Source: JAFDYH01 sp049840875
GTDB taxonomy: Bacteria > Bacteroidota > Bacteroidia > Chitinophagales > Chitinophagaceae
Assembly: GCA_049840875.1 (NCBI GenBank)
Contig: JASGJE010000014.1
Coordinates: 124,001-188,000 of the forward strand
Direction: 5' to 3'
Length of the DNA stretch: 64,000 nucleotides
How positions within the stretch are numbered: the stretch's first letter is position 1; every line of letters starts with the position of its first letter. The notes under the pieces are model-generated. The model did no database searches. It was not told where the DNA came from and saw nothing but the letters and a program-made list of their open reading frames with translations. Made by a program: the position numbers and the translations under genes. Positions 8,401-16,565 of this stretch are shown here, piece by piece.

Positions 8401-9208
8401 CTTACTGGTCATTGCTATTCTGCTCCTTTATACAATGAGCTACTCTCAAATGGATAGTGGATTTGTAGTTGTTCGTACAGGTGTTTATGTTGTTGGTAAA
8501 AAAGGTTATTCTTCCAATCCGTATAGAAAAGTATCTGTAAAAGAGTTTTCAATAGCCAGGACTGAAACAACTAACCGGGACTTCGAAAAGTTTGTGTTAG
8601 CAACCGCTTATGTTACGGATGCGGAGCGATTGCATAATGCAATGGTTTTCCGACCAGGATTAAAAGAATTTGAATGGAAAGAAGATTCAAGCGCATCATG
8701 GCGATATCCCAATGGGAAAGAGATGGGTGGCATAGGGAACAAGATGAACCATCCTGTTACATGTATAAGCTACAATGATATTCTTCAGTATTGTAAATGG
8801 GCAGGTGTTCGCCTTCCAAACTTAGATGAGTGGGAAATTGCATGCAGGGCGGGATCAACGACAGATTATTTTTTTGGAAACGATGATCTGGAAATAAACA
8901 AATATGCGAACATCTGGAATGGCAAAGACCATCTTACTGCCGATTCAAGTGATGGGTATATGTTTACTTCGCCTGTCGCTACCTTTCAGGCAAACCCGTG
9001 GGGATTGTTTGATATGTACGGCAACGTTTTTGAATTTTGTTCAGGAAAAATTAATAAAACTGAAAGTAAAACAATTGCGCATGCCCGTGGAGGTTCATGG
9101 TGGTGCAGCAAGAATGCCTGTCACTACTTCAGTTCTTATCATATCGGTCGTGTCAATGTACACGCATCGTTTAGCAATCAGGGATTCAGAGTTATAAAAA
9201 GTGAATAA
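8384..9208 (+). CDS. Formylglycine-generating-enzyme-like (SUMF1/FGE-sulfatase domain) secreted protein
   Basis: A 274-residue protein with a signal peptide (NSLLVIAILLLYTMSYSQ) and a single FGE-sulfatase domain. Typical blocks are TETTNRDFEKFV, HPVTCISYNDILQYCKWAG, RLPNLDEWEIACRAG, GLFDMYGNVFEFC and RGGSWW...NQGFRV. Two Cys (about 241 and 246) in WWCSKNAC occupy the same C-x4-C spacing as the copper-binding catalytic Cys pair of formylglycine-generating enzymes, so activity is possible. Many bacterial members are non-catalytic or have other roles, for example gliding/T9SS or iron-oxidase-like roles. No sulfatase gene lies in the window. The start is inside the preceding ORF (17-base overlap). 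Confidence 0.85.
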   Translation: MQVKNSLLVIAILLLYTMSYSQMDSGFVVVRTGVYVVGKKGYSSNPYRKVSVKEFSIARTETTNRDFEKFVLATAYVTDAERLHNAMVFRPGLKEFEWKEDSSASWRYPNGKEMGGIGNKMNHPVTCISYNDILQYCKWAGVRLPNLDEWEIACRAGSTTDYFFGNDDLEINKYANIWNGKDHLTADSSDGYMFTSPVATFQANPWGLFDMYGNVFEFCSGKINKTESKTIAHARGGSWWCSKNACHYFSSYHIGRVNVHASFSNQGFRVIKSE

Positions 9209-9223
9209 AAAATAATTATCAAT

Positions 9224-10069
9224 ATGAAAAGAGGCTTGTTTGTTTTTCTTTTCCTGTACTTTTCGTCAATGACAATGGCGCAGGATCTTAATGTAATGAC
9301 TTACAACGTTCGCCTTAACAACCCTGACGATAGTCTTAACGCATGGCCATACCGTAAAGACAAGCTTGCTTCAGTTGTTTTATTTCATGATGTTACAATT
9401 CTCGGTGTACAGGAAGCATTACCAGACCAGATGGATGATTTACGGCAGCGATTGACTAATTATAAATCGATTGGCGTCGGTCGCGAAGATGGAAAAAACA
9501 AAGGTGAATTCTCTGCAATCTTTTATGATACCACTAAACTTCAGTTATTACAATCAGAAACATTCTGGCTTTCCGAAACACCAACAGTGGCCGGAAGCAT
9601 AGGCTGGGATGCGGCTATTACAAGGATTGTAACCTGGGCGAAATTCAAAGACAAGAAAACAAAGAAGATATTTTATCATTTCAATACACACTTTGATCAT
9701 ATCGGCCCGATGGCGAGACGTGAAAGCGCTAAAATGGTGTTGAAAAAAGTAAATGAAATAGCAGGATCAATACCTGTTGTATTTACCGGTGATTTTAATT
9801 CACGACCAACAGACGAGCCGATCCAGATCATTACCGATAAGAATAACCCTCTTCATTTAACAGACTCAAAAGAGATTTCACAGACACCACATTACGGCCC
9901 GACAGGAACATTCAATGCTTTCCAATCAAAAGAAAGAGATGATGAGCCGATTGATTATATTTTTCTGAAAGGAAAATGGAAGGTATTGAAACATGCTACG
10001 ATCTCCGAAACCTGGAACGGACGGTTTGCTTCCGATCACTTTGCAGTGTTTGCAAAGATTTCACTGTAA
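9224..10069 (+). CDS. Secreted endonuclease/exonuclease/phosphatase (EEP) family hydrolase
   Basis: A 281-residue protein with signal peptide MKRGLFVFLFLYFSSMTMAQ and a complete EEP fold: VMTYNVRLNN (metal-binding Asn), GVQEAL (metal-binding Glu), FNTHFDHIG (catalytic His), FTGDFNSRP (Asp/Asn pair) and ASDHFAVFAKI (terminal Asp-His). Bacteroidota relatives are predicted secreted phosphodiesterases or sphingomyelinase-like enzymes; the substrate is unknown. It lies 15 bp after the FGE-like gene in the same operon. Confidence 0.9.
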   Translation: MKRGLFVFLFLYFSSMTMAQDLNVMTYNVRLNNPDDSLNAWPYRKDKLASVVLFHDVTILGVQEALPDQMDDLRQRLTNYKSIGVGREDGKNKGEFSAIFYDTTKLQLLQSETFWLSETPTVAGSIGWDAAITRIVTWAKFKDKKTKKIFYHFNTHFDHIGPMARRESAKMVLKKVNEIAGSIPVVFTGDFNSRPTDEPIQIITDKNNPLHLTDSKEISQTPHYGPTGTFNAFQSKERDDEPIDYIFLKGKWKVLKHATISETWNGRFASDHFAVFAKISL

Positions 10070-10111
10070 GAAAGAACACAAGTTCAGAATAGATCGCGAC
10101 TGACTTCGGAC

Positions 10112-11182
10112 TTACCGACTCTGCGACTTCCCTTTCACAAACCGTATCATCGCACTGCTATTCTCTGTACTTGCTAAGTAGGCATCGTATCTTTTATCAC
10201 CAACGATTGCCAGCATATAAGAGGTATTTGGTGGTATAGAACCGAGATTTTCCGCAACCATTATCAATTCATTGCTTTCTTTCAGATCATTTACCGCCAA
10301 TTTAATGATGTAGGCCTTTGCTTCTAGCCGGATATGTTCAAAGATGAGTTTATCATTCAGAAAAAGAGATATGGAGTCGCCATCTATTTCCGCATTATCA
10401 TAAAAACGCAATTCGATGGAATCGCCTTCCAATTGAATTTCTTTATTGAATATTTTCTGACGTGTCAGAAACTTTTCTTCAATCGTCGGAGCTTTGGAAG
10501 GAGCGACGATTGCAACCGGAGCCGAAGTTGTTGCTTTTGGTTCTTCTTTTTTTACAATTGGCTGTTCAATCGGTTTTTGTCTTGTTACAACTTCTGGTTG
10601 TTTAACAGGAGGAGGAACCACAGCAACCGTTTCTTTCTGTTGCGTTACCGGTTCATGAATGGCAATCAGGCCAATACTGTCAATTACGTCCGGATCATTT
10701 GCACCGACGAGATAGTTGTCAATTACAAAATTCCATTCGTCGGGAAAAGTCGATGCTTCTGTTTTGTCTAAATGCAAATCGCCTTTTGGGACCGCATTAT
10801 CTTCTTTCAACGTTGCCTTTCCATCCAGCATCATCACTCCACCGCCGGGACAATTAAAATCTGCTCTTGCCAATAATGGAACTTTGCCGGGTGCGGTATT
10901 ATACTTTGATTTTTCTTCAATCAACTGATCATCCCACCATACGGTATTGTTAGTTGTTTGATCAAAATATCCTTTTATGCTGTAACGACGATAATTATTT
11001 GCAGATTCATAATAGTAAGAGGTGCCTGTAAGACTATCGCCATTCTGAATGATCTTAACCTCTACCTTCTGCTTATTGATCTTGCCATGCCATACGCCGG
11101 TAATCATTTGAGCATTGCCGGAAAAACTATTGATGATCAGGAAAATAGTAAAGGATAGAGAAACTACGAAGGCTTTTTTCAA
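10112..11182 (-). CDS. Secreted protein of unknown function with Pro/Glu/Lys-rich linker
   Basis: A 356-residue protein with a signal peptide (KKAFVVSLSFTIFLIINSFSGNAQ). The N-terminal part (residues about 25-130: GVWHGKINKQKVEVKIIQNG, GKVPLLARADFNCPGGG) looks like a small beta-barrel or lipocalin-like unit. A low-complexity linker (VVPPPVKQPEVVTRQKPIEQ) at about 180-235 leads to a C-terminal beta-sandwich-like domain (IELRFYDNAEIDGDSISLFL). I recognise no named family with certainty. It converges with the EEP gene; its last codons overlap a dispersed GACTTCGGACTTACCGAC-type repeat. Confidence 0.7.
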   Translation of the reverse strand: MKKAFVVSLSFTIFLIINSFSGNAQMITGVWHGKINKQKVEVKIIQNGDSLTGTSYYYESANNYRRYSIKGYFDQTTNNTVWWDDQLIEEKSKYNTAPGKVPLLARADFNCPGGGVMMLDGKATLKEDNAVPKGDLHLDKTEASTFPDEWNFVIDNYLVGANDPDVIDSIGLIAIHEPVTQQKETVAVVPPPVKQPEVVTRQKPIEQPIVKKEEPKATTSAPVAIVAPSKAPTIEEKFLTRQKIFNKEIQLEGDSIELRFYDNAEIDGDSISLFLNDKLIFEHIRLEAKAYIIKLAVNDLKESNELIMVAENLGSIPPNTSYMLAIVGDKRYDAYLASTENSSAMIRFVKGKSQSR

Positions 11183-11291
11183 AACGGCTTCAGTTTGGTT
11201 CTTACATTAACGGTTACAGGAGGATAATATTTTACCCGCAAAGGTTAAACAAACCCTAATGGGATACTGTTTTTATGCTGAACTTTATACC

Positions 11292-11762
11292 ATGGCACAC
11301 GCAAGTATTGAATTGATAGAAGCGCTGCGGGAAACAGCCCGCCGGTTGCGCAACGGAGCGTCTTATGCATGGGGCAATCATGGCGCTTGTAACTGCGGCA
11401 ATCTTCTGCAGGTTGTAACAAAATTGAGTAAAGAAGATATACTTCGACATGCGCACTCTGGCATTGGAGAATGGACGGAACTCGCCGAAGATTATTGCGG
11501 TATTACCAATGCACCGGTCGACCTGATGATTTCGCATTTGCAAAAGCTCGGACTAACGCCAACGGACATTCATAATCTTGAGTATCTTGAAGACAAAGAA
11601 GTATTAAATCAGTTGCCGGGCGGTTTTCGTTGGCTGAAGCGAAATGTACGGGAAGATGTTATCGTTTATTTCGAAACCTTTGCATCGCTGCTGGAAGAAA
11701 GATTATTACAAGCTGTTCATATCAATTACGAAGAAATAATACCAGTGAAAGAGTTTGCATGA
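11292..11762 (+). CDS. Conserved hypothetical protein
   Basis: A 156-residue soluble protein starting MAHASIELIEALRETARRLR. It contains a short Gly/Cys-rich segment (YAWGNHGACNCGNLLQVV) that could bind metal, and a C-terminal helical region. No enzyme family is recognised; similar short proteins are scattered among Bacteroidota. The internal ATG at 11292 is preferred to the upstream in-frame codon at 11259, because the extra residues look non-conserved and the region is promoter-like. It is 39 bp upstream of the M23 peptidase gene and probably co-transcribed. Confidence 0.7.
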   Translation: MAHASIELIEALRETARRLRNGASYAWGNHGACNCGNLLQVVTKLSKEDILRHAHSGIGEWTELAEDYCGITNAPVDLMISHLQKLGLTPTDIHNLEYLEDKEVLNQLPGGFRWLKRNVREDVIVYFETFASLLEERLLQAVHINYEEIIPVKEFA

Positions 11763-11801
11763 ATCATGAACACGCATCACGTCTTTAAAGCGGTAAGTTA
11801 A

Positions 11802-12500
11802 ATGGCTATTAACTCCATTCCGAACCTTTTAAAAAGACATCAGAAAAATTTTCATTCAGTTGTTCCATTCAATCCATCAGTGGATAAATTGTTACCACTG
11901 GACTTTACGGAAAATAATAAGGAACTAACCGCCGAAATACTGGCTGATACTACTATTTTTTCAGACTATATCACAAATAAATTAAAGCAGGCAAATTGTA
12001 AATACGGTATCGGCGGATATGCAGAACATCGAACTGTATATAGTCGTAGTAAACATTTCGATTCAGTGAATGGGGAAGAACCCCGACGACTGCATTTAGG
12101 CATCGATATCTGGGGATCGGTAAACACGGCGGTCATTGCACCGATGGACGGAATCGTTCACAGCTTTGCATTCAATCATCATTTTGGTGATTATGGTGCA
12201 ACGATTATTCTAACTCATAGTTTAGATGGTTACGCATTTCATTCATTGTACGGACATCTTAGTTTGAATTCATTGAAAAATTTACAGGAGGGACATTTAA
12301 TAAAACGGGGAGAAGTGTTTGCTGAATTTGGAATGCAATTTGAAAACGGACAATGGCCTCCGCATTTACATTTTCAACTCATAATTGACATGCAGGGAAA
12401 AAAGGGAGACTATTCTGGCGTTTGTAAATTTTCCGAGAGAGAAAAGTGGCTTGTTAATTGTCCTGATCCGTTTTTTATATTAGGTATGACTACCGAGTAG
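11802..12500 (+). CDS. M23-family metallopeptidase (peptidoglycan endopeptidase-like)
   Basis: A 232-residue protein with the LytM/M23 metal-binding motifs HLGIDIWG (HxxxD, about residue 100) and PPHLHFQL (HxH, about residue 188), plus the intervening YGHLS His. The fold resembles glycyl-glycine/D,L-endopeptidases. There is no visible signal peptide, which is unusual for a wall-lytic enzyme; the protein may be cytoplasmic and act on another substrate or on recycled muropeptides. The start is the ATG before AINSIPNLLKRHQKNF. Confidence 0.88.
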   Translation: MAINSIPNLLKRHQKNFHSVVPFNPSVDKLLPLDFTENNKELTAEILADTTIFSDYITNKLKQANCKYGIGGYAEHRTVYSRSKHFDSVNGEEPRRLHLGIDIWGSVNTAVIAPMDGIVHSFAFNHHFGDYGATIILTHSLDGYAFHSLYGHLSLNSLKNLQEGHLIKRGEVFAEFGMQFENGQWPPHLHFQLIIDMQGKKGDYSGVCKFSEREKWLVNCPDPFFILGMTTE

Positions 12501-12674
12501 ACAATAATATTAGCAGAATGATTTATAACGATAAAATTTATGTCTGCAAAAGCACAACTGTTTTGTTAAACAAACGCTTTTATGTTATTGTATTTACTAC
12601 TTTACACCAGTTATTATTTCCAGCCTTAAGCATTATTCGGATAAAACGAGTTTACGCCACCAAAAAAACGAATA

Positions 12675-13442
12675 ATGTCATTCAACATTCTGAAAACGTC
12701 CAGCCGTTATCTCAATCCGGAGGTGATTTCTAAAGCCAGTATTTTTCTCCAGGAGAACGAGATAAATATAAGCAATGCTTTCAGCTCGATTCTTCCCATC
12801 ACTCTTACGGGATTTGTAATAAAAGCCAATGCCTCTTCAGATAATGCGAGCGACATATTGGATATAGTGATCGATTCTTATAAAAATGGAATCGCCGATA
12901 ATATTGTCTATTATTTTGACAATATAGAGAATCGTAATAAAAGCCTGACTCTCGAAAGAGCTCTCCTCGGAGATAAGCTCAACAGCATCTTAGATTCGAT
13001 ATCATATTTTGCGAACATAGAAAAATCTTCAACATCTGTTTTATTTAACCTGGCAACATCTCTCGTCGCAGCGGTTATTGGTAAATATTCTACCGATATG
13101 AACCTGAGTGCAATGAGCCTTGCGTCTTTCCTGCATGGACAAAAGACAAATATTCTAAGTGGGTTGCCGATAGAATTAGCTCATACCGCAAGATTATTAG
13201 AGCTCACTAAAATCAGTGATTTACGTAAACACTCTACCTTGGCTCATCCTGCATTATTTCAAACTAAGAAAAGAAAGAGTTGGAAACTATTTAACTGGTT
13301 GTGTTTACTGTTAATAATACTTATAGCCTGGTATTGTACCGGGAAGCGACATACCGTGAACCATCACGCTGCAAAGCATATTCTTACAAAGACCGTTTTC
13401 ATGAAATCAAGAATCAACTTCTTCAACGTTTTTAATTGCTAA
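12675..13442 (+). CDS. DUF937-domain protein, probably lacking a C-terminal OmpA domain
   Basis: A 255-residue protein whose first ~190 residues resemble DUF937 (helical repeats with SSDNASDILDIVIDSYKNG and FLHGQKTNILSGLP). A transmembrane helix follows (FNWLCLLLIILIAWYC, about 205-222) and then a short basic tail ends at NVFNC. In many Bacteroidota relatives the TM helix is followed by a periplasmic OmpA-like peptidoglycan-binding domain, which is absent here, so this gene may be a truncated variant. The 174 bp upstream hold no convincing gene. Confidence 0.75.
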   Translation: MSFNILKTSSRYLNPEVISKASIFLQENEINISNAFSSILPITLTGFVIKANASSDNASDILDIVIDSYKNGIADNIVYYFDNIENRNKSLTLERALLGDKLNSILDSISYFANIEKSSTSVLFNLATSLVAAVIGKYSTDMNLSAMSLASFLHGQKTNILSGLPIELAHTARLLELTKISDLRKHSTLAHPALFQTKKRKSWKLFNWLCLLLIILIAWYCTGKRHTVNHHAAKHILTKTVFMKSRINFFNVFNC

Positions 13443-13459
13443 TTAATCCTGGTGATAAT

Positions 13460-13744
13460 TTATTTTAAAAACGATTTTACAAGACTTTCCCACTCCTCTT
13501 CAAGCGATACAGAAGGCCTTGTTTTTCCCGCACGTCTATACCAGTAATCAGCATTCCAGATATCGCCTTCTTTGCGGTGAAGATAAGCATGTATCCATGC
13601 GGCGTTTTTGTCTTCCACATCCTGGATAATCGTATGTGACTTATCCCAATCACCTTTACCGTCATACCAAAGGGATTCCAGGTAAACGGATGTTCTGACC
13701 GGGTTGCCATCATCGATTGACTCCTTAAACTGATCAAAATTCAT
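13460..13744 (-). CDS. Small conserved hypothetical protein
   Basis: A 94-residue acidic, Trp-rich protein (ESLWYDGKGDWDKSHTIIQD, DIWNADYWYRRAGKTRPS). The Trp/Tyr pattern and the helix-loop-helix spacing resemble a short TPR-like unit seen in conserved Bacteroidota and proteobacterial hypothetical proteins. Function is unknown. It lies downstream of the MarR/SDR pair on the same strand, separated by a large hairpin. Confidence 0.75.
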   Translation of the reverse strand: MNFDQFKESIDDGNPVRTSVYLESLWYDGKGDWDKSHTIIQDVEDKNAAWIHAYLHRKEGDIWNADYWYRRAGKTRPSVSLEEEWESLVKSFLK

Positions 13745-13788
13745 AGAAGATTATGAAGAATTCGAGTGAATAAAAATACACATAAAGG

Positions 13789-13857
13789 TAATGAACCATG
13801 CAGTTTGTTGTCAGTAAACTATATTAAGCTTTGACAAACTGGCTGCATGATTCATTA
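13789..13857 (-). terminator. Inverted repeat after the SDR gene
   Basis: TAATGAACCATGCAG (13789-13803) is nearly the reverse complement of CTGCATGATTCATTA (13843-13857); further pairing (TTTGT/ACAAA) extends the stem. It sits between the SDR stop and the small gene at 13744, so it is likely a terminator or mRNA-stabilising structure for the marR-SDR transcript. Confidence 0.5.
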
Positions 13858-13876
13858 GTTGTAAAATATTTCACTA

Positions 13877-14770
13877 CTAATTGGCATTATAAACATCTGC
13901 AAACTTCTTTGCGAATTCTTCTAGTTTTACATTGCCAAACTTAGATGGATGATGTTTCCAATAGTCTTCTGCAGCAACACCTGTTTGCAATGCATTATTC
14001 ATTTCTGCATAATTTTTTGCAACCTCTGCCGGAAGTCCGGCCTGTACCATTCCATTGTATGCATCATCATTGCTGAATGTGATCCATGATAATTCAGGTT
14101 TGCCAATCGCCTTCCCGATCACTTGTGCTATTTCATCAGTACCCCTTTCATCACTTGCGATGTAGCGAACGCTGTGACCGGTAAACTTTAATGTGTTTAA
14201 TTCTTCAAATGCAGCTTCAGCGATATCTTTTGGATCTGATAATACAAGTTTAAAATTGTCGCCCCCAAAATTGCTGCCGATAATGCCTGCATTCTTCACC
14301 ATCGAAACATTAGCCAGAAAATTTTCAAAGAAGAAGCCTGGGCGTATATGCCTGATGTTTACTCCTTTCAATTTGTTCAAAGCTTCTTCTGCAAAGTGTA
14401 AACCTGATATCGGACCAGCCCCTTCAGCTAAATGTGCACCGAGGCTGCTAAGATTGACGACATACTTTATACCAGTAGCGGCGATAGCTTCAGCATAGTT
14501 GCTTCCAATCTTTGCAATCCATTCTTTCCAACCAGATGTTGGGAAATTGGGTGGCACCATCGTATATATCGCATCCGCACCGCTCAAAGCTTGTTTAAGA
14601 AAGCTCACATCTTCAACAGAGCCAATTGCTGTACCTGCACCTGCTGTTACGAGTTCTTTCAAATTTTCCGGATTGCGACCAATAACCGTAACCGAATGCC
14701 CTGTGGCCAATAATTTTTTTGCCAGTGGTTTTGAAATGTGGCCCGCGCCACCTGTGATTACATACTTCAT
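13877..14770 (-). CDS. NmrA-like NAD(P)-binding reductase (atypical SDR)
   Basis: A 297-residue protein starting MKYVITGGAGHISKPLAKKL, where GGAGHIS is the dinucleotide-binding motif of atypical short-chain dehydrogenases of the NmrA/HSCARG type. The family includes NAD(P)H:quinone reductases and redox sensors; the substrate here is unknown. The start at 14770 is chosen because the preceding in-frame codons (MYIQIK) read through an operator palindrome shared with the adjacent marR gene. It is probably controlled by that MarR protein. Confidence 0.88.
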   Translation of the reverse strand: MKYVITGGAGHISKPLAKKLLATGHSVTVIGRNPENLKELVTAGAGTAIGSVEDVSFLKQALSGADAIYTMVPPNFPTSGWKEWIAKIGSNYAEAIAATGIKYVVNLSSLGAHLAEGAGPISGLHFAEEALNKLKGVNIRHIRPGFFFENFLANVSMVKNAGIIGSNFGGDNFKLVLSDPKDIAEAAFEELNTLKFTGHSVRYIASDERGTDEIAQVIGKAIGKPELSWITFSNDDAYNGMVQAGLPAEVAKNYAEMNNALQTGVAAEDYWKHHPSKFGNVKLEEFAKKFADVYNAN

Positions 14771-14791
14771 GATTATCGTTTTAAATTTTAT

Positions 14792-14803
14792 TTGTATATA
14801 CAA
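14792..14803. promoter_or_regulatory. MarR-type operator upstream of the SDR gene
   Basis: A perfect 12-bp palindrome TTGTATATACAA in the 52-bp gap between marR and the SDR gene. A near copy lies upstream of marR itself, which suggests that the MarR protein binds both sites. Confidence 0.6.
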
Positions 14804-14822
14804 CTATTAAAATAAAAAAAAT

Positions 14823-15251
14823 TTAATCAGTTATTTTGTCTGCTACTTTTGTTAAGAGTTGTACGATCTTTTTGGATTCATCTTTTCCTACTAAGGTCGT
14901 ATGAGCTGTGTAAAAATTGTCAACGCAGTGTTGCATCTTTGGATATAGCTCTTTTGCTTTTGGCGTTGGATAAACATTTGTAATCTTTCCTTCGGTTGTA
15001 CGAACCACGAGTTTCTTTTCTTCCAATTTTTCGATCAAACGCGTAATGGTACTGGGTTGTAACTGTAAATGATCGGCAAGTAATCCAGGCTGTATACCTG
15101 GCTCATCTATTACCGTCATCAAAAGATAACCATGACTTGGCGAAAGCCCTACCGGCTTCCAACTTTCCTGGGCTAGCTTTTCAATTTTTCGGGCCAATGC
15201 ATTTGAGGAAAAATAAAGGCATTGACTAAAACGGCTTCCAGATACATTCAT
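14823..15251 (-). CDS. MarR-family transcriptional regulator
   Basis: A 142-residue winged-helix regulator. The recognition region is LADHLQLQPSTITRLIEKLEEKKLV followed by the wing VVRTTEGKITNVYPT. The N- and C-terminal helices form the usual MarR dimerisation part. The ATG at 15251 is preferred; an upstream in-frame start would translate through the operator. It lies directly upstream of, and on the same strand as, the NmrA-like reductase, so it probably senses a phenolic, quinone or oxidant signal and represses both genes. Confidence 0.9.
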   Translation of the reverse strand: MNVSGSRFSQCLYFSSNALARKIEKLAQESWKPVGLSPSHGYLLMTVIDEPGIQPGLLADHLQLQPSTITRLIEKLEEKKLVVRTTEGKITNVYPTPKAKELYPKMQHCVDNFYTAHTTLVGKDESKKIVQLLTKVADKITD

Positions 15252-15277
15252 GATACGACAAAGATAACGGCATTTTA

Positions 15278-15291
15278 TTTGTATGTACAAA
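15278..15291. promoter_or_regulatory. MarR-type operator upstream of marR (autoregulation)
   Basis: TTTGTATGTACAAA is a 14-bp near-perfect palindrome lying 27 bp before the marR start, and it matches the site before the SDR gene (TTTGTATATACAA). This supports autoregulation. Confidence 0.6.
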
Positions 15292-15436
15292 TATATTTCA
15301 ATTTTTTATGAAATTTCTGACTGTTAAGGCCAGCAACTTTCAAAAAATGATCCCAATTGATTTCAGAATCCAAAGAATAACTTCAAAAAATTGCGTTTGC
15401 ATTCGTATCGCCGGATTATTTTGACTTTTTCCTTTT

Positions 15437-15444
15437 TAATTTTG
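15437..15444 (+). promoter_or_regulatory. -7 promoter element of ruvB
   Basis: TAATTTTG fits the Bacteroidota sigma-A -7 consensus TAnnTTTG and lies just upstream of the ruvB ATG, implying a very short leader. A clear -33 TTTG at the usual spacing was not found. Confidence 0.45.
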
Positions 15445-15451
15445 ACTTCAC

Positions 15452-16483
15452 ATGAATCCAAACCTGAATACAGATAAATTTCAACTCAGCGCTGCAGATA
15501 AGGAGTTTGAGAATACCATTCGCCCGGGAAGCATTGGTGATTTTTCCGGCCAATCACAAATCATTGAAAATCTCAAAATATTTATCAAAGCCGCAAAGAT
15601 CCGTGGCGAAGCATTAGACCACGTATTGTTTCATGGCCCGCCGGGTTTGGGAAAAACAACATTATCAAGAATCGTAGCAAATGAGTTAGGCGTAAATATT
15701 AAGGAAACCTCAGGACCTGTAATTGAAAAACCAGGCGATCTTGCCGGACTTTTAACGGGTCTCGAACCGAACGATGTTTTATTCATTGATGAAATTCATC
15801 GTCTTAGTACAGTCGTTGAAGAATATCTCTATGCTGCAATGGAGGACTATCGGATCGATATAATGATAGATAGTGGCCCCAATGCAAGAAGTATCCAGAT
15901 CAATCTGAATCCATTTACATTGATAGGAGCCACAACAAGAAGTGGATTGCTAACAGCGCCTTTGTTGTCAAGGTTTGCGATTAAATCAAGACTGGAATAC
16001 TATTCGTCAGAAGTTTTGCAAAAAATTATTCTGCGCTCTGCCGGTATTCTCGGCGTTAGTACCAGCATTGAAGCTGCTGCAGAAATCGCAAAGAGAAGCC
16101 GTGCCACACCTCGAATTGCCAATGGGCTTTTAAGAAGGGTGCGGGATTTCGCACAGGTATTAAATGACGGTACAATTGATCTTGGAATTACAAGACATGC
16201 CTTAAAAGCGTTGAACGTGGATGAATACGGGTTGGATGATATGGATAACAAAATTCTTCAGACGATTATAGAAAAATTCAAAGGCGGACCGGTTGGCATT
16301 ACAACAATCGCGACAGCGGTTGGCGAAGAAGCAGGTACTCTCGAAGAAGTGTATGAACCATTTTTGATCCAGGAAGGTTTTTTACAGCGTACACCAAGAG
16401 GAAGAGAGGTAACGCATAAAGCGTATGAGCATCTTGGAAAAAAGCCTTTTGGAAAGGAAGGCGAAAATCTTTTGTTTTCATAA
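15452..16483 (+). CDS. ruvB: Holliday junction branch migration helicase RuvB
   Basis: A 343-residue AAA+ motor that drives branch migration with RuvA. Motifs: DFSGQSQIIENL, Walker A HGPPGLGKTTLS (about 68-79), Walker B VLFIDEIHRL, the IMIDSGPNARSIQI beta-hairpin that contacts RuvA, sensor-1 GATTRSGLL, arginine finger LLSRFAI and a C-terminal winged helix (FLQRTPRGREVT). Length and order are standard. ruvA and ruvC are not in the window. Confidence 0.97.
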   Translation: MNPNLNTDKFQLSAADKEFENTIRPGSIGDFSGQSQIIENLKIFIKAAKIRGEALDHVLFHGPPGLGKTTLSRIVANELGVNIKETSGPVIEKPGDLAGLLTGLEPNDVLFIDEIHRLSTVVEEYLYAAMEDYRIDIMIDSGPNARSIQINLNPFTLIGATTRSGLLTAPLLSRFAIKSRLEYYSSEVLQKIILRSAGILGVSTSIEAAAEIAKRSRATPRIANGLLRRVRDFAQVLNDGTIDLGITRHALKALNVDEYGLDDMDNKILQTIIEKFKGGPVGITTIATAVGEEAGTLEEVYEPFLIQEGFLQRTPRGREVTHKAYEHLGKKPFGKEGENLLFS

Positions 16484-16504
16484 CAGTATCTTATAAAAAC
16501 AAAA

Positions 16505-16538
16505 ATGGGATTAACAGAAGTAATCTTGTTAATCCCAT
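16505..16538. terminator. Bidirectional hairpin between ruvB and the response regulator
   Basis: ATGGGATTAACA (16505-16516) pairs perfectly with TGTTAATCCCAT (16527-16538) between two convergent genes. The flanks are A/T rich. It probably ends both transcripts. Confidence 0.6.
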
Positions 16539-16565
16539 CAATCTCATTAATATAGGTTCAGACAA

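Noticed and set aside
12518..12733. 71-codon ORF before the DUF937 gene
   Set aside because: No recognisable domain, overlaps the DUF937 start in another frame, and looks like A/T-rich chance ORF.
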